A stretch of DNA of 58,080 nucleotides, taken from assembly GCA_964643885.1 (NCBI GenBank), contig CAZXUI010000022.1, positions 1 through 58,080 on the forward strand. Direction: 5' to 3'. Numbering within the stretch: position 1 is the first letter of the stretch; every line of letters begins with the position of its first letter. Under the pieces are notes generated by a model. That model was not told the origin of the DNA. It was given only the letters and a program-made list of their open reading frames with translations, and did no database searches. The stretch is from CAADGL01 sp964643885. GTDB lineage: Bacteria > Planctomycetota > Phycisphaerae > UBA1845 > Fen-1342. Positions 1 through 9,846 of this stretch are shown piece by piece. The translations under genes and the position numbers were made by a program.

Positions 1-157
1 GACCGGTCTTATTTGGGGGACCGGTCTCCGACCGGTCATGGCATGGGGGACCGGTCTCTGACCGGTCTGATCTGGGGGACCGGTCTCTGACCGGTCTGAT
101 CTGGGGGACCGGTCTCTGACCGGCCCGATCTGGGGGACCGGTCTCCGACCGGTCCGT
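1..157. repeat. Tandem array of palindromic octamer GACCGGTC
   Basis: The self-complementary octamer GACCGGTC occurs 11 times (one copy, at 118-125, has a mismatch). Copies are arranged in pairs 11 bp apart, start to start, within a unit of 29-30 bp. Unit starts are at 19, 49, 78, 107 and 136. Each unit ends in a TGGGG stretch. The array is cut by the window edge, so its full size is unknown. It lies upstream of the exported protein at 278. There are no variable spacers, so it is not CRISPR. It could be a multi-site operator or a simple satellite. Confidence 0.9.
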
Positions 158-277
158 ATCCGCCACCCGTCATATTTCTCCGAAAGCAGTTTGAATAGCC
201 GCCGCGGGCCGCCCGTCAGATTCAGTGCCGTCGTAAGGACGGTCAACAAAGCTGGATTCTGAACGGGAGAGACTCAG

Positions 278-829
278 ATGACTCGCTACGGATATCGCTG
301 GATGTGGTCGGTCGCGGGGCTTGCGCTCGCGGGGGCGGCGCTGGCCGCCGCGTCGGATGCGGAGACTTCGGCCTCGGCGTCGCGCGGGCCGGGACGAAAC
401 GGGACGGCCGCGGCGACGGCCCGATATGAGGGCGACGTAGGCTTCGCCCGGACGGATACGCACAGCGGGCGGTTGACCCGGGCCCGCGGCGTGGCGGTCG
501 GCGTCGACGAGGACGGGCTCTCGTTATCGGTCAGTCACGCGATCGCGCCGCGACTCGGGCCGGCCGTCGGCGCGACCTTCAGCATGAGCATCGGAACGGA
601 CGGCAGCGTCGGCCTGAACTCCGGCCGGGCGCAGGCCAGCGGACCGATTCGTCGCGGCGTCGAGGTCGGCGGGTCGGCCGGGAACGACCGGTTCGGGCCG
701 CACGCGACCGGGTTCGCGCGGGGCAGCAGCGACCGCTTCGGCACCGCGCGGGCGGAGTCCAACTCGGTGACGACCCGTCGCGTGGTCGGCCGGCCTTATC
801 GCGAAGTGCGGCGTTACCGTTTCCGCTGA
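278..829 (+). CDS. Exported hypothetical protein
   Basis: This encodes 183 residues that I do not recognise. The N-terminus has a typical signal peptide: a short charged start, a hydrophobic stretch at about residues 11-25 rich in Ala, Leu and Gly, and an Ala-rich cleavage region. The mature part is rich in Gly, Ser, Arg and Thr, has no cysteine and no membrane segment, and ends in a basic tail with several Arg and Tyr. A purine-rich ribosome site (GGGAGAG) lies just before the ATG. It is the first gene after the palindromic repeat array. Function unknown; probably periplasmic or surface-located. Confidence 0.6.
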   Translation: MTRYGYRWMWSVAGLALAGAALAAASDAETSASASRGPGRNGTAAATARYEGDVGFARTDTHSGRLTRARGVAVGVDEDGLSLSVSHAIAPRLGPAVGATFSMSIGTDGSVGLNSGRAQASGPIRRGVEVGGSAGNDRFGPHATGFARGSSDRFGTARAESNSVTTRRVVGRPYREVRRYRFR

Positions 830-989
830 CCAGCCCGAGCGCGGGGCTGCCAAGAGCATGAGAGTCGAGTCACCGGCGTCGGCACGTACGGGACGAGTCC
901 CGGGCGGGTCGACGCCGGATTTTCTTGCGCGCGAGCGTGAGCATACCAGCGGATCGGCCGCCAACAACCCCGCACCGAGCACGTCCAAA

Positions 990-1421
990 TCAGCATCCGT
1001 CGGCCTGTGGTTCCTCCGGCCGGATGATGACCGCGTCGCCGCGGGCGACGTACTTTCCGGAGGGGAGCTGCTCGCCGGAAAGATTGATCAGGGCGTTGGC
1101 GCCTTTCTCGGCGGCCATGGCCTTGAGGACCGTGACGGCGCGGACGGGCGAGACCTGTCCGTCGCAGAAGACGGCCTCGATCTGCCGCACGACGCGGTAG
1201 CCGGCGATCGTCCCTGTCGAGCTGGTGGCGACGATGCGGCCGGCGGCCTGTTCGAGCTCCTGCTGCTGCATGTAGAGGTATCCGCGGGTCTGGCGGAGCT
1301 CCCTGCGGCGGGCGGCGAAGTAGGCGGCCTCGCGGCGGGCGCGCAGGACGCGGGCGACGATGGCGACAAGGATGATCGCGCCGGCAGCGGCCAGGATGGC
1401 GAGAACGGGGGCATCGGGCAT
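990..1421 (-). CDS. Membrane-anchored protein, YbjQ/DUF74-like C-terminus
   Basis: This encodes 143 residues starting MPDAPV. Residues about 6-25 form one hydrophobic membrane anchor, followed by a basic, Gln-rich stretch. The C-terminal part (IAGYRVVRQIEAV, then VLKAMAAEKGANALINLS) resembles the YbjQ/DUF74 fold, in which a short beta-rich core ends in an 'A...GANA' helix. The longer open frame upstream of this ATG runs antisense through ogt and cstA and is not coding. No clear ribosome site is seen. The gene is convergent with the exported protein at 278. The assignment to YbjQ is tentative; a function in metal binding is only a family-name suggestion. Confidence 0.6.
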   Translation of the reverse strand: MPDAPVLAILAAAGAIILVAIVARVLRARREAAYFAARRRELRQTRGYLYMQQQELEQAAGRIVATSSTGTIAGYRVVRQIEAVFCDGQVSPVRAVTVLKAMAAEKGANALINLSGEQLPSGKYVARGDAVIIRPEEPQADGC

Positions 1422-1607
1422 GGGGCCTAGTATACGTCGTGCGCGCGGCAGGCGGAGACGGGTACGGTTCGGTGGGGACACCGGGTTCGCCGGACGGTTT
1501 CGCGCGACAATCAGGCCGGCCGGCGAGGGCGCTTTTCGCAGAATGGGCTTGCCAAGACCGGCCGAATCAGTTAGGCTTATGTCAGGTTTTCTCAAGGAGG
1601 TTCGGCC

Positions 1608-2123
1608 GTGGCGCATTTCTATCGAGTGATCGAGACGGAGTTCGGGTTTGCCGGGTTCGTGGCCAACGAGCGCGGGCTGGAGCGGGTGTACCTGCCGGCG
1701 CGGTCGCGGATGGAGCTCGTGGCCCGCATCGAGCGGGACCTGGGCTCGTGCCAGGAGGCGCCGGGGCTGCTGCCTAAGCTGGCGGCGGACCTGGTGCGCT
1801 ACTTTGCCGGGCAGCCGGTCGCGTTCGACGTGAGCTTCGACTGGGGGCGGGCGGGCGAGTTCGAGCAGGCCGTCTGGCGGGCGTGTTTCGAGCTGGGCTA
1901 CGGCCAGCGGACGACCTATGCGGAGCTGGCGCGGCGGGTCGGCCGGCCGGCGGCCGCTCGGGCTGTCGGGGCGGCCATGGGGCGGAACCCCTGCCCGATC
2001 GTCGTACCGTGCCACCGGGTGCTGCGGAGCGACGGCGGACTGGGCGGGTATTCGGGCCCCGGCGGCGTGGCCTTCAAGCAGCAGCTTCTGGACATGGAGC
2101 AGGCGGCGCACGCGGCGGTGTAG
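1608..2123 (+). CDS. ogt: Methylated-DNA--protein-cysteine methyltransferase
   Basis: Suicide repair protein that moves the methyl group from O6-alkylguanine or O4-alkylthymine in DNA to its own cysteine. The 171 residues hold the active-site motif IVVPCHRV at 131-138 (acceptor Cys135), with GYGQRTTYAELA at about 97-108 and the Arg/Gly-rich DNA-binding helix (AARAVGAAMGRNP) between them. The C-terminal GGYSGPGG loop is also present. The start is GTG at 1608, fixed by a perfect AAGGAGG seven bases upstream. The length fits the Ogt class, which lacks the Ada N-terminal domain. It lies 105 bp before cstA on the same strand. Confidence 0.95.
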   Translation: MAHFYRVIETEFGFAGFVANERGLERVYLPARSRMELVARIERDLGSCQEAPGLLPKLAADLVRYFAGQPVAFDVSFDWGRAGEFEQAVWRACFELGYGQRTTYAELARRVGRPAAARAVGAAMGRNPCPIVVPCHRVLRSDGGLGGYSGPGGVAFKQQLLDMEQAAHAAV

Positions 2124-2228
2124 CGGCCGGCGTCGGCACGCTCGCGATCGCGCGGCGCGGCGGATAGACTTTGCGGCGGGGCCGAGCAGGGTGCCGGACG
2201 GCCGGCGCAGGGTTTCGGAGCCGCTTGC

Positions 2229-4115
<1,887 letters not shown>

Positions 4116-4118
4116 TGA

Positions 4119-4838
4119 TCAACCGAATCGACGGGTGTATTGATCGCAGATCGCGCGGATGAAGGCGTCGTAGTGCAGCGGGTCGCCGGGCTGGGGTGCG
4201 GGCGGCACCGTCGAATAGCGTGTGGCGGGCAATTCCACGTTGTCCATCTCTACGACGATCGCACATTTGGCTTCGAGGCCATAGCCGGTCGATCCGCCTC
4301 GCGTCGCGACGGAGCGAAGCTCACGGATGCAGTGTTCGACGATTGCCGCAGGATTGCGATGCGTGGACGGCTTCGCCCGCAGCGGTGACTTGAATGTGGG
4401 TGAGCCGTTGATGATCAGCACGCTGCCGGCGATCGCCTGATTGTCATAGTTGTGCACGTGCTCGTGATGCGCCTCCAGATCGCGCTTGCGGTTCTTGACG
4501 GCCTTCCGGTGCTCGGACATGACGCTTTTGAGCTCGATTCCGATGCGAACGGCGACCGGCGTGGCGCGGCGGAGGGTCTGCTGCGACGAAGGCGGCCGGT
4601 CGGAGATCTCCGGCAGACCGAGCACCAGATCGACGTTCCAGTCCGCGGTCCCCGCCCGCAGCGTGAAGTTCAAATCGTAGACCAGCTCACCGGATTCGCC
4701 GTGCCGGCGGATGGACGGGCAGTGGCGCACGAGGTCCGCGACGATCGATTCGGCGAGTGCGTTTGAGTGACGATTGGAGCGCGAGTGATAGCCGTGCGAG
4801 CGAAGATGTGCGAGAAAATCGCCTGGATTCGGGCTCAT
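4119..4838 (-). CDS. Putative type II restriction endonuclease (PD-(D/E)XK)
   Basis: Probable restriction enzyme partner of the methyltransferase directly upstream. The chosen start, MSPNPGD at 4838, has GGAGG four bases before it and lies 17 bp after the methyltransferase stop; a start at 4877 would overlap that gene. The 239-residue product has Asp70 in WNVDLVLG and Glu102-Leu-Lys104 in the strand RIGIELKSV, the spacing of a PD-(D/E)XK core. A charged, His-rich helix (KNRKRDLEAHHEHVH) follows. I do not recognise a named enzyme, and the target site cannot be read from sequence. Restriction activity is inferred from the motif and the neighbour; confidence in the nuclease fold is moderate. Confidence 0.7.
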   Translation of the reverse strand: MSPNPGDFLAHLRSHGYHSRSNRHSNALAESIVADLVRHCPSIRRHGESGELVYDLNFTLRAGTADWNVDLVLGLPEISDRPPSSQQTLRRATPVAVRIGIELKSVMSEHRKAVKNRKRDLEAHHEHVHNYDNQAIAGSVLIINGSPTFKSPLRAKPSTHRNPAAIVEHCIRELRSVATRGGSTGYGLEAKCAIVVEMDNVELPATRYSTVPPAPQPGDPLHYDAFIRAICDQYTRRFG

Positions 4839-4855
4839 GCGGCCTCCGGGCGGTG

Positions 4856-5794
4856 TCAGTCGAACTGGACGGTGCAACCGATGGGAGGCGTGCCGATGCG
4901 ACGGCGGCCGGCGGCGACGTATTGCGGCTCGATCTCGAATCCGATCGACGAGCGGTGCATCTCGACCGCCGCCAGGGTGGTGTTTCCGGAGCCCCAGAAC
5001 GGGTCGAGCACCGTGTCGCCGACGAAGGAGAACATGCCGATCAGGCGGCGGGCGATTTCGCGTGGAAACGGCGCGGGGTGCTCGCGTTGCACCTCGCCCG
5101 GCACGTCGCTCCAGATCTGCTGAAACCAGCGGCGGTGATCTTCGCGACTGATGAGCGAGAGGTCCCGCTGTTCGGCCGTCGGATGGCGGTATTCGCCGGG
5201 CTTGCGAAACAGCAGGATGAACTCGATGTCGTTCTTGATGATCGCATTGGGCTCGTACGGTTTGCCCAGGAACGCGCCGTTTCCACCCACCTCCGTGGTC
5301 ATGTTCGCGATTTTGCTCCAGATGATCGGAGCGAGCGGATCAAAGCCGATCTCCTGACACTGAACCTGGATCCAGGCATGCAGCGGCTCCACCACGTGCC
5401 GCCCGTGCGCCCGCCGCGAACGGCAGACATCGCCGACGACGACGCACAGACGCCCTCCGGGAATCAGCCGGTCGAAGCAGTTACGCCAGACGCGCTCGAG
5501 CTGCCGCAGAAACTCCGCCCGGTCGCCCATGTGGCCGAGCTGAGCACCGTTGCCGTCGCTGGCGTATTGCTTGAGGTTCCAGTAGGGCGGCGATGTGACG
5601 ACCAGATGCACGGGCTGGCCGGCCGGCAGGCGCGACATGACCCGCGCGTCTTCCAGGTGAATTCGGTGCGTGGTCGACAGGAGGGCCGACTGGCGCGCCC
5701 AGGCGCGGGCCTTGGCGGCGAACTTCGACTTCACAGAGGGCTCGCGTGCCGTCGTAGCCGACCGACCGGTTTGCCGCTTGCTCGAGGCCTTCAT
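4856..5794 (-). CDS. Site-specific DNA methyltransferase (amino-MTase, beta class)
   Basis: S-adenosylmethionine-dependent DNA methylase that would protect host DNA from the adjacent nuclease. The catalytic motif IV is VTSPPYWNLKQY (residues 66-77), and the cofactor motif I DPFWGSGNTT (264-273) comes after it; this order defines the beta class. TSPPY favours N4-cytosine methylation over N6-adenine (DPPY), but this is not decisive. The start MKASSKR at 5794 is preceded by GGAG with eight bases spacing. The N-terminal 40 residues are basic and rich in Ala, Lys and Arg. Product 312 residues. It is transcribed toward and probably together with the nuclease; the two sit alone between cstA and aroA. 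Confidence 0.9.
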   Translation of the reverse strand: MKASSKRQTGRSATTAREPSVKSKFAAKARAWARQSALLSTTHRIHLEDARVMSRLPAGQPVHLVVTSPPYWNLKQYASDGNGAQLGHMGDRAEFLRQLERVWRNCFDRLIPGGRLCVVVGDVCRSRRAHGRHVVEPLHAWIQVQCQEIGFDPLAPIIWSKIANMTTEVGGNGAFLGKPYEPNAIIKNDIEFILLFRKPGEYRHPTAEQRDLSLISREDHRRWFQQIWSDVPGEVQREHPAPFPREIARRLIGMFSFVGDTVLDPFWGSGNTTLAAVEMHRSSIGFEIEPQYVAAGRRRIGTPPIGCTVQFD

Positions 5795-5924
5795 AATGAG
5801 ACTCCGCGCCCGCCGCAGACAAAGCGGACCGTCTCGCTGACCGCACCTGTCGCACGGGATTCTACGCCGAACATTCACCTGACGGCAAGCCGCCTGAACC
5901 GTCGTGCCGCCGCTCGCGAACATT

Positions 5925-7229
5925 TCAGGCACGCCGGATGGACGCCAGCACCTCAAAATACCCCGGAAAGCTCTTACTGACACAGCCCGCGTCGCGGATG
6001 ACCACCGGCGCGCCGGCCAGGCCGGCCAGCGCAAGGCTCATCGCCATGCGGTGGTCGTCGTACGTATCCAGCTCGGCCGGGCGAAGCTGCGGCGGCGGCG
6101 TGACCGTCAGGCCGTCCTCGCGCGAGTCGACTTCCGCTCCGAGCATCGTCAGCTCCGCAGCCAGGGCGGCGATTCGGTCCGTCTCCTTGATGCGCAGGTT
6201 GGCGACGTTGTCGATCCGCGTCGAGCCGCGGGCGAAGAGGGCCGCGACGGCCAGCGTCTGCACGGTGTCGGGCATCTCGTTCAGGTCGACCTGCACGCCG
6301 CGCAATTCGCCCCGCGGCGGACCCTGCACCTCCAGATAGTCGTCTCCGCTGCGCACCTGACAACCCATACGCTCCAGCACGTCGACGAAGCCGACGTCGC
6401 CCTGCGCGCTGCCGCGCGAAAGCCCCTCGACGCGAACGCGGCCGCCCGTGATCGCCGCGGCCGCCCAGAAATAGGTGGCCGCACTCGCGTCCGGCTCGAT
6501 CTCAAACGTGCCGGCGATGTAGCGCTGCGGCGCGGGCACGACGAAGCGGCGCAGCTCATGCTCCACCAGCTCGACACCCATGCTCCGCATGACGGCGAGC
6601 GTCAGCTCAAGGTACGGACGGCTCGTGACGCCGCCGTCGATCGCAATCAGCACGTCGTCGGCCGCATAGGGCGCGACCATCAGCAGGGCACTGATGAACT
6701 GGCTCGAAGGAGGCGTTTTGAAGGTCAGCGTGCCGCCGGAGAGTCCGCCGGCCGCGATCGTCAGCGGCGGATAGCCGGGGCGACTCTCATAGCCGATCGC
6801 GGCGCCGAGATCGCGCAGCGCGTCCACCAGCATACCGATCGGCCGCTCGCGCATCCGCTGCGAACCGTCGAGGCGGAATCGCCCGCGGCCCAGACATGCC
6901 AGCGCGGCCAGGAAGCGCATCACGGTGCCAGCCGCGCCGGCGTCCAGGTCGGCCGCGTCGGCCGGAATATGCCCTCGGCAGCCCTCCACCACGACGGTCG
7001 CGGTTGCGTCCTCGCAATCAAGACGAATGCCGAGCGAGCGCAGAGCATGAATCATCAGCCGGCCGTCGTCGGCGAGCGAAACGCCGCGAAGCGTGCTGCG
7101 GCCGTCGGCCAGCGCCGCACAGACGAGGTATCGATTCGTCAGGCTCTTCGAGCCGGGCAGGCTGGGCCGGCCGGAGACGGGGCCGCCGGGCTCGATGCGA
7201 ACGTGCGGGCCGACGCGCTGCATGCTCAC
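5925..7229 (-). CDS. aroA: 3-phosphoshikimate 1-carboxyvinyltransferase (EPSP synthase)
   Basis: Sixth step of the shikimate pathway: condenses shikimate-3-phosphate with phosphoenolpyruvate. The 434 residues show the N-terminal LPGSKSLTNRYL substrate loop (about 24-35), the DAGAAGTVMRFL motif (a variant of the usual GNAGTAMR), SQRMRERPI, the SSQFISALLM segment, a KETDRIAAL motif and the DDHRMAMSLALAGL region near the C-terminus. The start is GTG at 7229 with GAGGAG five bases upstream; an in-frame ATG lies two codons further in. It is a single-domain enzyme of usual length, standing alone rather than in an aro operon. Confidence 0.96.
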   Translation of the reverse strand: MSMQRVGPHVRIEPGGPVSGRPSLPGSKSLTNRYLVCAALADGRSTLRGVSLADDGRLMIHALRSLGIRLDCEDATATVVVEGCRGHIPADAADLDAGAAGTVMRFLAALACLGRGRFRLDGSQRMRERPIGMLVDALRDLGAAIGYESRPGYPPLTIAAGGLSGGTLTFKTPPSSQFISALLMVAPYAADDVLIAIDGGVTSRPYLELTLAVMRSMGVELVEHELRRFVVPAPQRYIAGTFEIEPDASAATYFWAAAAITGGRVRVEGLSRGSAQGDVGFVDVLERMGCQVRSGDDYLEVQGPPRGELRGVQVDLNEMPDTVQTLAVAALFARGSTRIDNVANLRIKETDRIAALAAELTMLGAEVDSREDGLTVTPPPQLRPAELDTYDDHRMAMSLALAGLAGAPVVIRDAGCVSKSFPGYFEVLASIRRA

Positions 7230-7335
7230 GCGGACTCCTCACACTCTGTGCGATGATGGTATGCGGCGGCGGGCCGCGATGGACGCGCACCTGCCGCCCT
7301 CCACGTGCCTGGCGCAGGAAAGCGCGCCGCGCGGT

Positions 7336-8022
7336 TCATGGCAGCGGCTCCAGGCGGATGCGGGCCGCCGTGGGTTGAATCTCGATCTGCCCGATGCGAA
7401 AGGGTCGGCGGCCGTTGCGCCAGATGAACTCGTTCGGCAGGAGAAAGTCGAGCGGCCGTTCGCCGCGGCGAACCTCGTGCGCGTCCGCGAGCGCTTCATC
7501 CAGGCGGCGATCGATCCAGCTCGCGGGGATGGGAAGCGCGCCGAAACGAACCCGTTCGCACGTGAGCCGGAGCGAATCGCTCTCCAGCGACACGTGGAGC
7601 ACGAGCGAGGCGATGAAGTCGAGGCCGCGGGCGTGAACCAGCGCGGCGAAGCGCAGCCGATTGCCGGGCAGGAGCTCGACGATCGGGCGATCGATCGGGC
7701 CGAGGTCGGCAAGCGCCTCGTCGGGCCAGATCTCGGCCCGTGCCGCGATCCAGCGGTTGAGCTGATCCGGGTCCAGCGTGATATCGATCTCGCGGTGCGC
7801 ATTCAGGTGGTCGCCGATCGCATCGAGCAGGTTGACCGCGTCCTGCTTGTCGGCCGGCAGGCGGGCGTAGTCGATGGATCGCGGCTGGTACCAGGCGGGG
7901 CGGCGCAACGCCGTCAGCAGCAGCAGGGCCACGAGCAGCAGGGCCAGTAGGGGGCTGAGGATGGCCAGCCGCCGAATCGAGCGGCCGCGCGGCGAGACGC
8001 GATGGGGAGCGGGCGTGCTCAC
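7336..8022 (-). CDS. Single-pass membrane protein of unknown function
   Basis: This encodes 228 residues. A basic N-terminus (about residues 1-17) precedes one strong hydrophobic helix (about 18-39), so the protein is likely anchored in the inner membrane with its bulk outside the cytoplasm. The rest is mixed alpha/beta without recognisable motifs or cysteine pairs; the overall shape recalls small anchored DUF2140-type proteins, but I cannot make that match firm. Its GTG start (8022) directly follows the TAG stop of the FHA gene, so the two are almost certainly translated from one transcript. The context suggests a membrane partner for the FHA protein. Confidence 0.65.
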   Translation of the reverse strand: MSTPAPHRVSPRGRSIRRLAILSPLLALLLVALLLLTALRRPAWYQPRSIDYARLPADKQDAVNLLDAIGDHLNAHREIDITLDPDQLNRWIAARAEIWPDEALADLGPIDRPIVELLPGNRLRFAALVHARGLDFIASLVLHVSLESDSLRLTCERVRFGALPIPASWIDRRLDEALADAHEVRRGERPLDFLLPNEFIWRNGRRPFRIGQIEIQPTAARIRLEPLP

Positions 8023-8514
8023 CTACTTCTTTTTTCGCGAGCGACGCTCGTCCTCGTCGTCTTCGTCCTCGGCCTCCAGCGCGGACATCGGGTCGTCGAG
8101 GTCGAAGTCGATTTCGTCGAGGTCGAGCAGTTCCTCGGTTTCCTCTTCGTCGAGCGGAAAGGCGCCCGTGCCGGCGGCCGTGTCGGGCGCGACGGCCGCA
8201 TCAGCCGGCGAAATGGAGGCCGGCTGGCCGTCGATCTGGACGACGAAGCGGGCCGGGCCGACGACGACGCGGTCGCCGGGCTTCAGCCTGGTCTCGGCGA
8301 TGCGCTTGCCGTTGACGTAGGTCCCGTTGGAGCTGCCCAGGTCGCGGATGGTGATCTCAGCGCCGCTGACCTCCAGCTCGCAGTGGCGGCGCGAAACGTC
8401 GGCGGTGGGGACGCGGAGCTGACAGTCGCGGGCTCGGCCGATGGTGGTTTTGCCGGGCTTGACGGGAAAGTCCCGCCGCTGATCGTCTTTGAAAAGGACG
8501 AGCACGACTTTCAT
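8023..8514 (-). CDS. FHA-domain protein with acidic C-terminal tail
   Basis: Phosphothreonine-reading adaptor. The 163 residues begin with a complete forkhead-associated domain: TIGRARDCQL (about 24-33), VSRRHCEL (about 40-47) and DLGSSNGTYVNGKRI (about 58-72) are the three binding loops, with the conserved Arg, Ser, His and Asn present. After about residue 100 comes an Ala/Pro linker and a very acidic, Asp/Glu-rich tail ending in a short Arg/Lys cluster, which may be a docking segment. It would bind phosphorylated partners of a Ser/Thr kinase; no such kinase is in this window. It is the first gene of a pair with the membrane protein at 7336 and divergent from hemW. Confidence 0.9.
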   Translation of the reverse strand: MKVVLVLFKDDQRRDFPVKPGKTTIGRARDCQLRVPTADVSRRHCELEVSGAEITIRDLGSSNGTYVNGKRIAETRLKPGDRVVVGPARFVVQIDGQPASISPADAAVAPDTAAGTGAFPLDEEETEELLDLDEIDFDLDDPMSALEAEDEDDEDERRSRKKK

Positions 8515-8658
8515 CGACCTCTACCTCAATCGGAGCCGAACCATCCGTGGACGGGCCTGTGCGCTGTGCGGTTCGGACCGGTAGGATACGGCCTGCGGGG
8601 CGGGGCCTATGATCCTGCGGACACGACCGGAGCAGTATGCTATGACGAGCCGAGCGGG

Positions 8659-9816
8659 ATGACAACGGCCGAGCCGATCCGCGCGATCTACGTGCACGTC
8701 CCCTTCTGCCAGACCATCTGCGGCTATTGCGACTTTTATTCAGAAGTCCTGGACGGCCGCGTGACCGGCCCGCTGGTGGATGCGCTGCTGGCGGAGCTGG
8801 AGGGGTGGGCGGGCCGCGTGGAGCTGCGTCCGGCGAGCATCTTCGTGGGCGGCGGAACGCCGACGACACTGCCGGCGGGGGAGCTGAGCCGGCTGCTGGG
8901 GCGGCTGGGGGAGCTGGCGCGGGCGGCCGGCGGAGCGGAGTTCACGGTCGAGGCGAACCCGGCGACGGTCACCCCGGAAATCGCCGGCGTGCTGATCGAA
9001 GCGGGAGTGAATCGGGTCTCGATCGGGGCGCAGTCATTCGACAAGCGTGAGCTGCGCGTGCTGGAGCGGATTCACAACCCGCGTCAGGTGCATCAGACGG
9101 TGGCGATCTGCCGCGCGGCGGGGCTGGAGAACCTGAACCTGGATTTGATCTTCGCGGTGCCCGGCCAGTCGCTCGATTCCTGGAAACGGAATCTGGCCGA
9201 GGCGCTGGCGCTCGAGCCGCAGCACCTGTCGTGCTACGGACTGACCTACGAGCGGGGCACGCCGCTGTTCGAGCAGCTTCAGGCGGGGCTGGTGCAGCGG
9301 GCGGACGGCGAGCTCGAAGCCGAGATGTACGAAGCGACGATCGACCGGCTGGCGGAGGCTGGGCTGGAGCAGTACGAGATCAGCAACTTCGCCCGGCCGG
9401 GGCGGCGCTGTCGGCACAACCTGGTCTACTGGCACAACGAGCCGCATGTCGGGATCGGGCCGTCGGCCTGCGGGCTGGTGGACGGCGTTCGCTATCGCAA
9501 TGTGCCGGATACGGCGCAGTATGCCCGAGCGGTGCTGGAGGGGCGCAGCCCGCAAGTGTCGCAGGAGCGGCTGGATTCGGCCGGGCGGGCGCGCGAGACG
9601 GCGATGCTCGAGCTGCGGCTGATCGAGGGAATCGGCCGGACCGCGTTTCGGGATCGCTTCGGGCGCGATCCGGCGGAGCTGTTCGAGCCGGCCGTGGCCA
9701 AGCACTGCGAGCTCGGTCTGCTGACATTGGATCCGCAACGGATCGCGTTGACGCGACGCGGGCTGCTCGTGGCCGACAGCGTGATTGCAGATTTCCTCGT
9801 GCCCGTTCGGGCGTAG
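8659..9816 (+). CDS. hemW: HemW-like radical SAM protein
   Basis: Radical S-adenosylmethionine protein of the HemN/HemW family; HemW members act as heme chaperones rather than coproporphyrinogen oxidases. The 385 residues start MTTAEPIRAIYVHVPFC, with the cluster-binding Cys17, Cys21 and Cys24 (CxxxCxYC), followed by the GGGTPTTL motif, the TVEANP strand, RVSIGAQSF and the LNLDLIFAVPGQ region. A short start, without the roughly 50-residue extension of true HemN, fits HemW. A longer in-frame extension upstream runs antisense to the FHA gene and is not used. The ribosome site is weak. Its C-terminus is convergent with the GT2 gene at 9847, 30 bp away. Confidence 0.92.
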   Translation: MTTAEPIRAIYVHVPFCQTICGYCDFYSEVLDGRVTGPLVDALLAELEGWAGRVELRPASIFVGGGTPTTLPAGELSRLLGRLGELARAAGGAEFTVEANPATVTPEIAGVLIEAGVNRVSIGAQSFDKRELRVLERIHNPRQVHQTVAICRAAGLENLNLDLIFAVPGQSLDSWKRNLAEALALEPQHLSCYGLTYERGTPLFEQLQAGLVQRADGELEAEMYEATIDRLAEAGLEQYEISNFARPGRRCRHNLVYWHNEPHVGIGPSACGLVDGVRYRNVPDTAQYARAVLEGRSPQVSQERLDSAGRARETAMLELRLIEGIGRTAFRDRFGRDPAELFEPAVAKHCELGLLTLDPQRIALTRRGLLVADSVIADFLVPVRA

Positions 9817-9846
9817 GGTGCTCGTCGCAGCGAGTCCCGGAGTGAT

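Noticed and set aside
1..157. CRISPR array
   Set aside because: Units are repeated including the 'spacers', the unit is only 29-30 bp in total, and no cas genes are near.
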